Origin: Polynucleobacter sp. VK25
GTDB taxonomy: Bacteria > Pseudomonadota > Gammaproteobacteria > Burkholderiales > Burkholderiaceae
Length of the DNA: 64,000 bases
Direction: 5' to 3'
Assembly: GCF_018687355.1 (NCBI RefSeq)
Contig: NZ_CP061288.1
Coordinates: forward strand, 372,001 to 436,000
In this document: in pieces, positions 1-9,294 of the stretch
How positions within the stretch are numbered: position 1 is the stretch's first letter
Layout: every line of letters starts with the position of its first letter
The notes under the pieces: model-generated
The model's database searches: none
Told to the model about the DNA's origin: nothing
Seen by the model: the letters and a program-made list of their open reading frames with translations, nothing else
Program-made: the position numbers and the translations under genes

Positions 1-43
1 ACTCGGCTTTATTACTTGGAGATTACTCCGAAAATGAATTTAT

Positions 44-337
44 TTATTCAGCATCAATTTCTTCTGGAAGTTCGCGTAAGGCTAATTCAATACCACCGAA
101 CTTACCTGCAACCCAGTTATACACTTTGCATGCAATCCACAGCAATCCAAAACCAAGCAGGGCATTGAGAATGAGTGCGGAAAGCACAGTAAATCCAGGG
201 ATAGCGCCGTCGCGAATGAAGGCTACAAATAGTGCCAACAATACGATTGGAACGGAGAAGCAGAGGTAAACCAAAACCAAGGTTTTGGCGGTATGCATTG
301 GGTCGAGAAAGACGAGTTCTTTTTTGCTAAGTTTCAT
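44..337 (-). CDS. Small two-helix membrane protein, function unknown
   Basis: 97 residues. Two hydrophobic segments are visible, at about residues 19-40 and 50-70, with a basic N-terminus and an acidic C-terminal tail rich in Glu and Asp, so it is probably an inner-membrane protein. It lies 12 bases downstream of moeA on the same strand and may be the last gene of the moaA-mobA-moeA unit. I do not recognise a family. Nothing in the sequence links it directly to molybdenum cofactor chemistry, and the position alone is weak evidence. Confidence 0.6.
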   Translation of the reverse strand: MKLSKKELVFLDPMHTAKTLVLVYLCFSVPIVLLALFVAFIRDGAIPGFTVLSALILNALLGFGLLWIACKVYNWVAGKFGGIELALRELPEEIDAE

Positions 338-349
338 GATGACGCAATC

Positions 350-1666
350 TTAAAGCAGTCCATCAAAAAGCGCTATATCTACCCAGTCTCCAGCGGCAAC
401 ATTGCTCTGCTCGTGACCTAGGATGACAAAGCAATTAGCTTCACTCATCGAGCGCAAAATCCCGGCGCCTTGGCTGCCCGTTAGTCGAACGGTTGGTTTG
501 CCATCGGAGCTGCGCCCCAGAATGGCACGCTGAAATTCAGTGCGACCTGGCTTTTTCCGGATGGGCGCTTCGGCAATAGCCTGCATCAGTGGCGGTGCAG
601 TTTCATTGGCGCCATTGAGCTGTAGAAGGGCTGCACGGACAAATTGGTAAAAGGTCACCATGACTGCTACTGGGTTTCCTGGCAAGCCGAAGAAAAGGGT
701 TTTACGGGCAGGCGATTTCCCAGCAACTGGCTTTAGGACTCCAAAGGCCATGGGGCGACCTGGACGCATCGCGATCTTCCAAAAACCGACATCGCCCAAC
801 TCTTGCATAATCTGTTTAGTGAAATCTGCCTCACCAACAGATACGCCTCCAGAGGAAATCAATACATCCGCTTTGCTCGCTGCTTCAATAAATGCTTGCT
901 TCAAAGAGGCGGGATCATCGCGCACAATTCCACAGTCAATGATCTCTAGATTTAGACGATTGAGTAAACCAGTCAGGCTATAGCGATTACTGTCATAAAT
1001 ACTGCCGGCATCCAATGTTTGGCCTAAGGAGCGCAGCTCATCACCAGATGACAAAATGGCCACCTTCAATTTTCGCTTTACTGAAAGTGAGGCAATGCCT
1101 AAGGAAGCTGCTAGACCTAAATCAGACGGACGCAATAAGCGACCGGCTGCAATAGCAGGCTTACCTTGTTGAAGATCTTCGCCACGAAGACGACGGTTTT
1201 CGCCAAGCTTTAATTGATCCTGCTTGAATTCAATCGTCGATTCATTTTTTGCGGTTGTGAACTCTTGCGGAATAACGGTATCGCAACCTGCTGGCATGAC
1301 TGCACCCGTCATAATTTTGAGGCATTCACCGTGGCCAATGCTGCCTTCATAAGGCTTGCCTGCATAGGCTGTGCCAACTATGGTTAAAGCAATGACTGCG
1401 TTATTGGTATCTAAACAACTACCATTAAATGCGAAGCCGTCCATTGCAGAATTATCTGCGGCTGGAACATCGATTGGTGAGAGTAAGTCAACTGCCAATA
1501 TGCGATTGATGGCTTGATCTAGTGGAATGGTTTCAATATCAGTAGGATCATGAAGAGCAGTCGCCTCAGCAATGAGGTCACTGACTAATGCTGAAATTGC
1601 TTTACGTGCATCATCAACGTGCAGTGATGAAGTCAAGAGAATAGGCTGGTTAGGGGAATGGCTCAT
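350..1666 (-). CDS. moeA: Molybdopterin molybdenumtransferase MoeA (first copy)
   Basis: 438 residues. MoeA inserts molybdate into adenylylated molybdopterin to give active Mo cofactor. Family signatures include DNSAMDGFA near residue 70, the TGAVMPAGCDTVIPQE segment, RLRGEDLQQG, and the MoCF-fold block SSGGVSVGEADF followed by FGLPGNPVAVMVTF. Its ATG overlaps the mobA stop codon by 4 bases, which implies translational coupling. A second, distinct MoeA is encoded at 53262-54500, so this genome carries at least two paralogues. It is slightly long for the family, with an N-terminal extension of about 20 residues before the conserved core. Confidence 0.95.
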   Translation of the reverse strand: MSHSPNQPILLTSSLHVDDARKAISALVSDLIAEATALHDPTDIETIPLDQAINRILAVDLLSPIDVPAADNSAMDGFAFNGSCLDTNNAVIALTIVGTAYAGKPYEGSIGHGECLKIMTGAVMPAGCDTVIPQEFTTAKNESTIEFKQDQLKLGENRRLRGEDLQQGKPAIAAGRLLRPSDLGLAASLGIASLSVKRKLKVAILSSGDELRSLGQTLDAGSIYDSNRYSLTGLLNRLNLEIIDCGIVRDDPASLKQAFIEAASKADVLISSGGVSVGEADFTKQIMQELGDVGFWKIAMRPGRPMAFGVLKPVAGKSPARKTLFFGLPGNPVAVMVTFYQFVRAALLQLNGANETAPPLMQAIAEAPIRKKPGRTEFQRAILGRSSDGKPTVRLTGSQGAGILRSMSEANCFVILGHEQSNVAAGDWVDIALFDGLL

Positions 1667-2268
1667 GCCGATACTTCTTCTAGTGACTTGAGTTCTTCGG
1701 GGGTATTAACATTGGCAAACACTTGCGGATCTTCAAAAACCACAGTGCCACTTCTTAACTCTTTAAACCAGCGATCAATTTTGAGATCACCCTTTAGTAA
1801 AAAGTTAGCAAGAGAGTCTTGTAGGTTTGCGTGCATTAAACAAAACACAGGTTGTGCCCATACCTTGCCATCAGATTCTCTACTAGAGGCGTAGACCAGT
1901 TGAAAATCACCTTGCTCCAGCTCGGCAAGCAATAATTCTGCGAGATTATTTGGGAGTAAGGGTGAGTCGCACGGTGAGGTCAGTAAGTAAGACGTCTTGC
2001 ACGCCTTCAAGCCAACGGAGAACCCAGCCAAGGGCCCTGAAAAATCGGGTGTCTCGTCCATGATGACGGGGTAGCCATAGCCCGCATACTTTGTAATATT
2101 GCGATTGGCATTGACCACTATGGTTTGTACCTGAGGCTTTAACTTTGCAATTGCTGACTCAATCAGCGGCTTTCCATGGAATGGAATTAACCCCTTATCA
2201 ATGCCACCCATACGTTGTGCACGACCGCCAGCAAGTATGAGTCCGGTAATGTCTTTAGTTGAAATCAT
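1663..2268 (-). CDS. mobA: Molybdenum cofactor guanylyltransferase MobA
   Basis: 201 residues. MobA transfers GMP from GTP to Mo-molybdopterin to make the guanine dinucleotide cofactor. The N-terminal nucleotidyltransferase signature GLILAGGRAQRMGGIDKGL is clear (about residues 9-27), followed by the GPLAGF segment and SPCDSPLLP. The gene overlaps moaA by one base at the 5' end and moeA by four at the 3' end, so the three form a tight operon. Its presence suggests that the molybdoenzymes use the MGD form of the cofactor. Confidence 0.94.
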   Translation of the reverse strand: MISTKDITGLILAGGRAQRMGGIDKGLIPFHGKPLIESAIAKLKPQVQTIVVNANRNITKYAGYGYPVIMDETPDFSGPLAGFSVGLKACKTSYLLTSPCDSPLLPNNLAELLLAELEQGDFQLVYASSRESDGKVWAQPVFCLMHANLQDSLANFLLKGDLKIDRWFKELRSGTVVFEDPQVFANVNTPEELKSLEEVSA

Positions 2269-3395
2269 TAACCACCAATATAAGACATCTCAACCTTGCG
2301 ATTGATGGAAGATAGATTGGCGGTATGGGAGCCACGAATTTCGGAATAGTGATCATCGCGGGTCGACCAGGTGTTCATTACTGCATTGGCAATTTCTAAA
2401 TCGCTTTTGCCTGAACGCAGCAAGGTTTTGAAATCAAATCCTTCATTGGCAAAGAGGCAGAGATACATTTGCCCATCAGTAGAAATACGTGCCCTAGTGC
2501 ATTCATGACAAAAAGTTTGGGTAACGCTAGAGATCACACCAATTTCACCCGAACCATCAACATAACGCCAGCGCTGGGCAACTTCACCAGCGTAGTTGGC
2601 CTCAACTGGCTCCAGTGGGAATGCTGCATTAATGCGGGCAATGACTTCTTTGGAGGGGAGGACTTGCTCCATATTCCATCCATTCGAACTGCCTACATCC
2701 ATGAATTCAATAAAACGCAGAATGACACCGCTACCTTTGAAGTGTTTGGCCATTGCAACAATCTCATGATCGTTGGTCCCTTTTTTCACCACCATATTGA
2801 CTTTGATGTTTTCAAAGCCAACCTCTTGTGCCGCTTTAATGCCATCGAGCACATCAGCTACCGGAAAATCAACGTCATTCATTTTTTTGAAGATCGCATC
2901 ATCCAAGCCATCAAGACTGACGGTTAATCTTTGTAAGCCAGCCGCTTTTAATGCAGCAGCTTTCTTGCGCAAGATACTGCCATTGGTAGTGAGCGTGAGA
3001 TCTAGTGGCTTACCTTCAGAAGTCTGAATTTTTGCCAACATCTCAATCAGCACTTCCAGATTTTTGCGAAGCAGGGGCTCGCCACCAGTTAATCTAATTT
3101 TTTCAACACCCAAGGTAGAGAAGATAGTAGTGAGACGAGTGATTTCTTCAAAGCTCAGTAATTCTTTATGGGCTAGGTAAGGATAGTTTTGGTCGAATAC
3201 TTCCTTAGGCATGCAATAGGTGCAGCGGAAGTTACAGCGATCGGTTACGGAGATGCGCAGATCTCTCAATGTACGTCCCCGAATATCTTTTGTATGGCTG
3301 TGAGGCGCAACAAGCTGCTCGCCAATAGATGGCGTCAGGCCTTTGCCTTCATCAATTCGTATCGGGATTACCTTTGGGTTTACTTTTTCAACCAT
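2268..3395 (-). CDS. moaA: GTP 3',8-cyclase MoaA (radical SAM)
   Basis: 375 residues from the chosen ATG. MoaA converts GTP to 3',8-cyclo-dihydro-GTP with MoaC, the first step of molybdopterin synthesis. The radical SAM cluster motif CNFRCTYC is followed by [15 protein letters not shown] sequence, and a C-terminal second cluster motif CHECTRARI is present. A longer form starting with TTG at 3440 is open, with a possible AAGGA only 3-4 bases before it. I prefer the ATG at 3395 because the extra residues ([15 protein letters not shown]) are not typical of the family. It follows rne on the same strand. moaC is not in this window. Confidence 0.93.
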   Translation of the reverse strand: MVEKVNPKVIPIRIDEGKGLTPSIGEQLVAPHSHTKDIRGRTLRDLRISVTDRCNFRCTYCMPKEVFDQNYPYLAHKELLSFEEITRLTTIFSTLGVEKIRLTGGEPLLRKNLEVLIEMLAKIQTSEGKPLDLTLTTNGSILRKKAAALKAAGLQRLTVSLDGLDDAIFKKMNDVDFPVADVLDGIKAAQEVGFENIKVNMVVKKGTNDHEIVAMAKHFKGSGVILRFIEFMDVGSSNGWNMEQVLPSKEVIARINAAFPLEPVEANYAGEVAQRWRYVDGSGEIGVISSVTQTFCHECTRARISTDGQMYLCLFANEGFDFKTLLRSGKSDLEIANAVMNTWSTRDDHYSEIRGSHTANLSSINRKVEMSYIGG

Positions 3396-3488
3396 GTACG
3401 CAATTATGGCTGTGAAACGGGGTTTCTGCCAAACCGCCAAATATCCTTGTGGGATAAATGACGGTCTGGAGAAAAAGCTTTAGATGCC

Positions 3489-6116
3489 TTAAACCGTTTT
3501 TTCTTGGCCGCCGGTTTCAACTAGAACCATTGGACCATCATGAAGGCTAACAGCAGGTTTAGGTGCCCTGCCCAAGTTATGGGCAACAGGCTCTGCCTGG
3601 ATCTGGCTTTGTGCTTCAGCATGCTTTGAAGAGTCGGTAGCGACCCAAATCATGCCGGCTGATTGAACCACGCTATGCAACGGAGTTTCTTCAAGTGCTT
3701 GGAAAGCAACCTTAGGAAGTTCTGGAGCAGGTTTAGCAATCACTTCCAACTTCGGGGCCGCTACAGCAACAGGTGCTGGAGTCGTTGTAGATGTAGAAGT
3801 TGATGCAGGAGCAGAATTTTGCGCAGGGCGATTTGATTGACGTGGAGGACGCGGTGCGCGCTCTTGTCTTTCTTGTTTCTCTGCAACAGGTTTAGCATTG
3901 CCAAAACTATTGACGATGTTCTGAATCGGCATGCTTGCAGATGCGCCGCCCATTCCAACTGGAGGACCTGCAAATGGACTAGCAGTCACTGCAGTTGCTG
4001 ATGCACTAGTTGTGTCATTACCGCCTTCAGTACGCTCGCCACGTTGACCGCGACCACGACCACGACGGTTGCGACCACGACCACGACGCTCTTCACCATC
4101 CGCAGCTGGAGTAGTTTCGCTACCAGGAGCTGCTTCAGTTGCAGGTGTTACTGCTGCTGGATTAGCTTGACGCTCTGGCTTAGGACCATTTTGATTGCCC
4201 TGGTTGCGGTTACCGTTACGGTTGTTGCGACCACGATTATTGTTGCCACCCTCTGCTGGAGTACCTTCGGCTGCATTCGCTGCTGGGCGTTCAGTACGTT
4301 CGCCACGGCGATTGCGACCACGATTGCGATCGTTACCATTGCGGCCTTGATTGCGACCACGTGGGTTACTTGGTGCTGGCTTCTCTTCAACTGCTGGCGA
4401 TGAACCAAAGAGACTCTTAATAAATCCAAAGAAACCACCAGTGCTTTCTGCTTTCGCTACTGTTTCAGTGCGAGCAGGGCGTGGCTGGCTCATTGGCGCA
4501 GGTTGTGTTGGTGTGATGCCTTTAACAGCAGCTTCTGGGCGCACTTTTACATCAGCATCTTTTTTGCTTACTGTTGTGTCTGTCTCGAGTTCACGAGCGG
4601 CTTCTTCCGCCATCACATAGCTGGCTTTTTGATCATCAAGACGTGGATCGTCATGACGCAAACGCTCTAGTTTGTAATGCGGAGTTTCTAAGTGCTTATT
4701 TGGAACCATCAACACATTTACTTTGAAGCGCGTTTCAATCTTGATGACTTCAGCACGCTTTTCATTCAAGAGGAAGGCAGCCACTTCGACTGGCACCTGA
4801 GTATGAATTGCTGCTGTGTTTTCCTTCATTGCCTCTTCTTGGATGATGCGCAGAACTTGCAATGCAGAAGATTCAGTGTCGCGAATGTGGCCAGTGCCGT
4901 TACAGCGTGGGCAGGTTACATGGCTACCTTCAGACAACGCAGGACGCAAGCGCTGACGAGACATTTCCATCAAGCCAAACTTGGAGATCTTGCCCATTTG
5001 AACGCGGGCGCGGTCATGGCGCAGGGCATCACGCAAGCGATTCTCAACATCCTTCTGCGCTTTGCTGGACTCCATGTCGATAAAGTCGATCACAATCAAG
5101 CCACCCAAGTCACGTAAACGTGCTTGACGGGCGATTTCATCGGCAGCTTCTAAGTTAGTGCGAGTCGCTGTCTCTTCAATATCGGAGCCACGAGTTGCGC
5201 GTGCCGAGTTAACGTCCACAGAAACCAAGGCTTCAGTGTGGTCGATCACGATTGCGCCGCCAGATGGCAATGGCACAGTGCGTGAGTACGCAGTTTCAAT
5301 TTGATGCTCAATTTGGAAACGAGAGAACAAAGGCACGTCATCTTGGTAACGCTTCACGCGCGGCAAGTTGTCAGGCATCACTACAGACATAAATGCTGCA
5401 GCTTGTTCGTAGATATCATCGGTATCGATGAGGATCTCGCCAATATCAGGCTGGAAGTAATCGCGAATAGCGCGAATCACCAAGCTGGATTCAAGGTAAA
5501 TCAATAGTGGAGCAGAGTTGCCCTTAGCGGCTTCATCAATCGCTTTCCACAATTGCATGAGGTAACTTAAGTCCCACTGCAATTCAGTGGCGTCTCGACC
5601 AATACCAGCGGTACGAGCAATGATGCTCATGCCATCTGCTACTTCTAATTGAGCCATTGCTTCACGGAGTTCTTGACGGTCTTCACCTTCAATGCGGCGG
5701 GAAACGCCACCTCCACGTGGGTTGTTTGGCATCAAGACCAAATAACGGCCCGCCAAGGAGATAAAGGACGTGAGGGCTGCGCCTTTTTGGCCGCGCTCTT
5801 CTTTTTCTACTTGAACAATGATTTCTTGACCTTCGCGCAAAGCATCCTTGATGGAAGCATTGCGGACATCGATACCTTCTTTAAAGTAACTACGGGCTAC
5901 TTCCTTGAATGGCAAGAAGCCATGACGCTCTTCGCCGTAATTGACAAAGCAGGCCTCAAGGGAAGGTTCAATGCGGGTGATGACACCTTTGTAAATGTTG
6001 CCTTTGCGTTGTTCACGACCGGCAGCTTCGATATCAATATCAATGAGTTTTTGACCATCGACGATGGCAACTCGCAACTCTTCTTGTTGAGTTGCATTAA
6101 ACAACATGCGTTTCAT
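3489..6116 (-). CDS. rne: Ribonuclease E
   Basis: 875 residues. RNase E is the main endonuclease for mRNA decay and for rRNA and tRNA processing. The catalytic half contains the S1 domain (about 36-120), the DNase I-like site with Asp301 (SVDVNSAR) and Asp344 (IVIDFIDM), and the zinc-link CPRCNGTGH at about 402-410. The C-terminal half (about 520 onward) is low-complexity sequence rich in Arg, Asn and Gly (RGRNRRG, NRGRNNRNGNRNQ), followed by a Pro/Ala-rich stretch. It is probably disordered and RNA- or partner-binding, like degradosome scaffolds. A leader of nearly 400 bases precedes it. moaA follows. Confidence 0.96.
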   Translation of the reverse strand: MKRMLFNATQQEELRVAIVDGQKLIDIDIEAAGREQRKGNIYKGVITRIEPSLEACFVNYGEERHGFLPFKEVARSYFKEGIDVRNASIKDALREGQEIIVQVEKEERGQKGAALTSFISLAGRYLVLMPNNPRGGGVSRRIEGEDRQELREAMAQLEVADGMSIIARTAGIGRDATELQWDLSYLMQLWKAIDEAAKGNSAPLLIYLESSLVIRAIRDYFQPDIGEILIDTDDIYEQAAAFMSVVMPDNLPRVKRYQDDVPLFSRFQIEHQIETAYSRTVPLPSGGAIVIDHTEALVSVDVNSARATRGSDIEETATRTNLEAADEIARQARLRDLGGLIVIDFIDMESSKAQKDVENRLRDALRHDRARVQMGKISKFGLMEMSRQRLRPALSEGSHVTCPRCNGTGHIRDTESSALQVLRIIQEEAMKENTAAIHTQVPVEVAAFLLNEKRAEVIKIETRFKVNVLMVPNKHLETPHYKLERLRHDDPRLDDQKASYVMAEEAARELETDTTVSKKDADVKVRPEAAVKGITPTQPAPMSQPRPARTETVAKAESTGGFFGFIKSLFGSSPAVEEKPAPSNPRGRNQGRNGNDRNRGRNRRGERTERPAANAAEGTPAEGGNNNRGRNNRNGNRNQGNQNGPKPERQANPAAVTPATEAAPGSETTPAADGEERRGRGRNRRGRGRGQRGERTEGGNDTTSASATAVTASPFAGPPVGMGGASASMPIQNIVNSFGNAKPVAEKQERQERAPRPPRQSNRPAQNSAPASTSTSTTTPAPVAVAAPKLEVIAKPAPELPKVAFQALEETPLHSVVQSAGMIWVATDSSKHAEAQSQIQAEPVAHNLGRAPKPAVSLHDGPMVLVETGGQEKTV

Positions 6117-6494
6117 ATAACACTCTCCTATGGGGGAGGGCGTCGTTGCGCGCTGCGTTAGGGGACAAGTTAAATACCACTTGGGACTAAGCCCAAGGCG
6201 GTTAATGAGTGTGGATCATGCAAATCTAGACATTTTTTGCCTAGTTCACCAGCTTAACTGTTGGTTAATTTGGTGCCACACTTGACGATCGCCGCAGAGA
6301 CCTCCTTTAGGTCATCAATGCAGGCGCGCGCCTGAAAACTGTCTTCTAATCGCGGGTCGCGGCATACGGCACACCAACCCTGCGCCTCATTACAACGGGG
6401 GAGGGGCAACCCCGGGAGTCTTTTAAAGGGCGACTCCAAGCTCCACGATTCAAACCTGACTTCAGGTTGGTCTCGGGCCAATAAATTGGCTAGA
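6117..6494 (-). promoter_or_regulatory. Long structured rne leader (5' UTR), no convincing gene
   Basis: The region from 6117 to 6582 (466 bases) lies between rne and rluC. Most of it would be rne leader if transcription starts near 6494. Visible inverted repeats are GGAGTC/GACTCC (6415-6420 with 6432-6437, A/T-rich loop), GGGG/CCCC around 6403-6413, and AACCTGA/TCAGGTT (6453-6459 with 6462-6468). In E. coli the 361-nt rne leader mediates autoregulation by RNase E. The similar length and hairpins here suggest the same arrangement by inference. A 104-codon frame (6254-6568) lies on this strand, but it has no recognisable protein features. Confidence 0.5.
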
Positions 6495-6497
6495 GCG

Positions 6498-6527
6498 TTG
6501 ATTATACGGCACAAGTTGCGTGACAAT
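6498..6527. promoter_or_regulatory. Overlapping divergent promoters for rne and rluC
   Basis: On the minus strand a perfect TATAAT (bases 6501-6506) is preceded by TTGTCA-like sequence, but at a short spacing of 14-15 bases. On the plus strand TTGATT (6498-6503) and GACAAT (6522-6527) are 18 bases apart, which would start rluC mRNA near 6534. The -10 of each promoter overlaps the -35 region of the other, so the two should compete. The minus-strand -10 is the best-supported element; the rest is inferred from spacing. Confidence 0.4.
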
Positions 6528-6582
6528 GGGGTATTGTTGAGTCCCTTGTCGTCCCCCGCCGGGGTCACAAGAGAGATAAATC

Positions 6583-7605
6583 ATGAAATCCGAACCTATT
6601 TCCATGCCTTTAAAGGTAAAAATGCCTACTTCTTCAGCACCCGCTGCAGTTCAACTTCAGACCATCGGTCCGGAAGAGGCTGGCCAACGCTTGGATAACT
6701 ACTTATTACGCTGGGCTAAAGGGGTTCCTAAAAGCCACGTTTACCGAATTATTCGCTCCGGGGAAGTCCGGGTGAATAAAAAGCGGGCCGAGCCAACCAC
6801 TCGTCTGATTGAGGGCGACGTGGTGCGCGTTCCCCCAGTCCGGATTGCTGAACCCGCGCAAATGGCTGCAGTCAATTCCGCCCAAACTAAATCCCGGGCT
6901 CATGGCTATTCGGACAAGATGCCCATCCTTTTTGAGGATGAAGCACTCTTAATAGTGAATAAGCCAACCGGTTTGGCCGTCCATGGCGGCTCCGGTATTG
7001 CACTTGGGGTAATTGAAACGCTGCGCATTACTAGACCTGAACTCAAGTTTTTAGAGTTGGTACATCGCCTAGATCGAGATACTTCAGGAGTTTTGCTCTT
7101 AGCCAAAAAGCGCAGTGCCTTAGTAGAGCTGCATCGACAAATTCGTGAGGGTCAAACCGATAAGCGCTATTACTTGCTTGCACATGGTGAAATTATTCAG
7201 GGCGCGCAAACAATGCAGCTTAAATATCCGCTCCATAAATATCTTTTACCGAATGGCGAGCGGCGCGTTCGGGTTGATCCAGATGGCTTGCCAAGCCATA
7301 CAGCCTTAAGGGTCACCAAAATACTCAAGCATGAAGATGCAGCCATTACTTTGGCTGAAGCCCAGCTCAAGACCGGGCGTACCCATCAGATTCGGGTTCA
7401 CTTGCAAAAATTGGGACACGCGATTTTGGGTGATGATAAGTATGGCTTTGAGGATCTGGATAAGCAGATTAAATCTAAACGCTTATATCTACACGCTCAT
7501 CTAGCTGGCTTTACTCATCCACGTACTGGTGAAAAAATGCGGATTGAATCACCATTACCTCCCGAATTTACGGCCATGATGAAAAACTTTGAGCAGCCAA
7601 AATAA
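6583..7605 (+). CDS. rluC: 23S rRNA pseudouridine synthase RluC
   Basis: 340 residues, RluA family. RluC isomerises uridines at 955, 2504 and 2580 of 23S rRNA in E. coli. An S4-like RNA-binding domain covers about residues 35-95 (RLDNYLLRWAKGVPKS). The catalytic motif HRLDRDTSGVLLLAKK puts the catalytic aspartate at residue 164, and the TGRTHQIRVHL motif follows near 270. The ATG follows a purine-rich AGAGAGAT sequence. Divergence from rne and downstream linkage to a HAD phosphatase is a familiar betaproteobacterial layout. The RluC rather than RluD assignment rests on this context. Confidence 0.9.
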   Translation: MKSEPISMPLKVKMPTSSAPAAVQLQTIGPEEAGQRLDNYLLRWAKGVPKSHVYRIIRSGEVRVNKKRAEPTTRLIEGDVVRVPPVRIAEPAQMAAVNSAQTKSRAHGYSDKMPILFEDEALLIVNKPTGLAVHGGSGIALGVIETLRITRPELKFLELVHRLDRDTSGVLLLAKKRSALVELHRQIREGQTDKRYYLLAHGEIIQGAQTMQLKYPLHKYLLPNGERRVRVDPDGLPSHTALRVTKILKHEDAAITLAEAQLKTGRTHQIRVHLQKLGHAILGDDKYGFEDLDKQIKSKRLYLHAHLAGFTHPRTGEKMRIESPLPPEFTAMMKNFEQPK

Positions 7606-7616
7606 GAATCAAGAAA

Positions 7617-8303
7617 ATGTCTCAAGCAAATAAATTGAACCGCCCTTATGACCTGATTGTGTGGGATTGGGATGGCACCATCATGGATTCCACGCCGACA
7701 ATCGTGCATTGCATTCAGCAGGCTTGTCGTGACTTGGGCTTTAAGGCGCCAGACGACACTTTGGCGAGTTCAGTGATTGGTTTGGGAATTCAGGATTCGC
7801 TACGTAGAGCAGTCCCCTGGATAGAGCCAATTCATTTTCCAAAACTTACCGAGCGATTCCGATATCACTACCTGGCAAAAGATCATGAGCTTGATTTATT
7901 TGTTGGTATCCGAGAGCTTTTGCAAGAGTTGCATGATCAACAGTTTCTGCTAAGTGTTGCTACAGGAAAGTCCCGCGTGGGTTTAGATCGCTCGCTCAAA
8001 CATCATCAAATTGGACATCTCTTTCATGAGACTCGTACTGCAGACGAATCTTTTTCTAAGCCACATCCAGGAATGTTGCTTGAGCTCTCAGATGTGACCC
8101 AGGTGCCGACTCGTCGCATGCTGATGATCGGTGATACAACGCATGACTTGGATATGGCAGCGAATGCTGGTGTCGATGCGGTAGCGGTGACTTATGGTGC
8201 TCATCCTCCGAGCACTCTGAAGGAATCACCTTCATTGGCGCATGTGGATGATGTCGCGCAACTTTCACAATGGCTTAAAAATAATTTGCAATCCAATGAG
8301 TAA
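7617..8303 (+). CDS. HAD-family hydrolase, phosphoglycolate phosphatase-like
   Basis: 228 residues. The haloacid dehalogenase motif I, VWDWDGTIMDS, gives nucleophile Asp17 and acid/base Asp19. Motif II is VATGKSR, a Lys sits in the SKPHPG segment, and motif IV is MIGDTTHDLDMA. The alpha-helical cap after motif I is of the Gph type. The natural substrate cannot be read from the sequence: phosphoglycolate, pyridoxal phosphate or nucleotides are all possible. It begins 11 bases after rluC and probably shares its transcript. Confidence 0.8.
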   Translation: MSQANKLNRPYDLIVWDWDGTIMDSTPTIVHCIQQACRDLGFKAPDDTLASSVIGLGIQDSLRRAVPWIEPIHFPKLTERFRYHYLAKDHELDLFVGIRELLQELHDQQFLLSVATGKSRVGLDRSLKHHQIGHLFHETRTADESFSKPHPGMLLELSDVTQVPTRRMLMIGDTTHDLDMAANAGVDAVAVTYGAHPPSTLKESPSLAHVDDVAQLSQWLKNNLQSNE

Positions 8304-8320
8304 CACGAAGGAATTGATAG

Positions 8321-9268
8321 ATGGAAAATAATCCTAACCCTAACTGGGAGCGTCAAGCGCTTGAGCACCTCCTCTTGGAGAACTTAAAAGAGACTCGTAA
8401 GGCACGTCGCTGGAGGGTAGTCTTGCGGATTCTGACTTTATTGGTCATCGTGGGCGCCTTGCTTTCCATATTTGATTTTCATCTCCCAGGCAAAGGTATG
8501 GGAGTAGAAAAGCACACAGCCTTAGTGACATTAGAGGGCGAGATCTCATCGAGTTCAATGGCTAATGCGATGGATATCAATTCTTCTTTGTTATCTGCAT
8601 TTGAGAATGAAAATAGTGCCGGTGTTGTATTACGCATTAATAGTCCTGGAGGCTCTCCAGTTCAGGCGGGCATGATCAATGATGAGATTCATCGCTTGCG
8701 TAAGCTTTACCCCAAGAAGCCGTTTTATGTTGTAGTCGAAGATATTTGTGCATCTGGTGGCTACTACGTTGCAGTGGCTGCCGATCAAATCTTGGTTGAT
8801 AAAGCTAGCTTGGTAGGTTCTATTGGCGTGATCATGGAAGGTTTTGGTTTCACCGGCTTGATGGACAAGTTAGGTGTTACTCGTCGCATGATTACATCAG
8901 GCTCTAATAAGGGCATGTTGGATCCTTTTAGCAAAGAGAATCCAAAGCAAACTGAGATGGTGAAGACCATGATTGATGAAATTCATCAACAATTTATTGC
9001 GGTGGTGAAAGAAGGTCGTGGCGATCGCTTAAAAGATATTCCAGATTTATTTTCTGGTCGTATCTGGAATGGTGAACAGGCCGTCAAGATTGGTTTAGCT
9101 GATGGGTATGGAACGGTGGATACCGTTGCACGCGATATCTTTAAAGCGCCTGATATTCTGGACTACACCATGAAGGAAAACTTTGCCGAGCGGGTTGCTA
9201 AGCGCTTTGGCGCTGAGGCTGGCGCTGCTGCTGGTAAAGCTTTGGTAAAGACTCCGGATCTTAAATAA
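8321..9268 (+). CDS. sppA: S49 family signal peptide peptidase (SppA type)
   Basis: 315 residues, the short single-domain form of SppA. One membrane helix spans about residues 34-52, with the protease domain after it. INSPGGSPVQAG leads to the catalytic serine, Ser145, in CASGGYYVA. Lys197 in GSNKG lies 52 residues later, the same Ser-Lys spacing as in Bacillus SppA (147/199). The family degrades signal peptides left in the membrane after secretion. It lies 17 bases after the HAD gene. Confidence 0.88.
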   Translation: MENNPNPNWERQALEHLLLENLKETRKARRWRVVLRILTLLVIVGALLSIFDFHLPGKGMGVEKHTALVTLEGEISSSSMANAMDINSSLLSAFENENSAGVVLRINSPGGSPVQAGMINDEIHRLRKLYPKKPFYVVVEDICASGGYYVAVAADQILVDKASLVGSIGVIMEGFGFTGLMDKLGVTRRMITSGSNKGMLDPFSKENPKQTEMVKTMIDEIHQQFIAVVKEGRGDRLKDIPDLFSGRIWNGEQAVKIGLADGYGTVDTVARDIFKAPDILDYTMKENFAERVAKRFGAEAGAAAGKALVKTPDLK

Positions 9269-9294
9269 AGCAACAAACTAAATAAGAGGTCCGA

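Noticed and set aside
4044..4438. Long frames opposite and within the rne tail, very rich in Thr and Ile or in Val and Ala
   Set aside because: They are shadows of the low-complexity Arg-Gly-Asn codons of rne; composition follows directly from that.
6254..6568. 104-codon reading frame upstream of rne on the minus strand
   Set aside because: No recognisable motifs or ribosome binding site. The sequence is better explained as the hairpin-rich rne leader, and it overlaps the predicted promoter.
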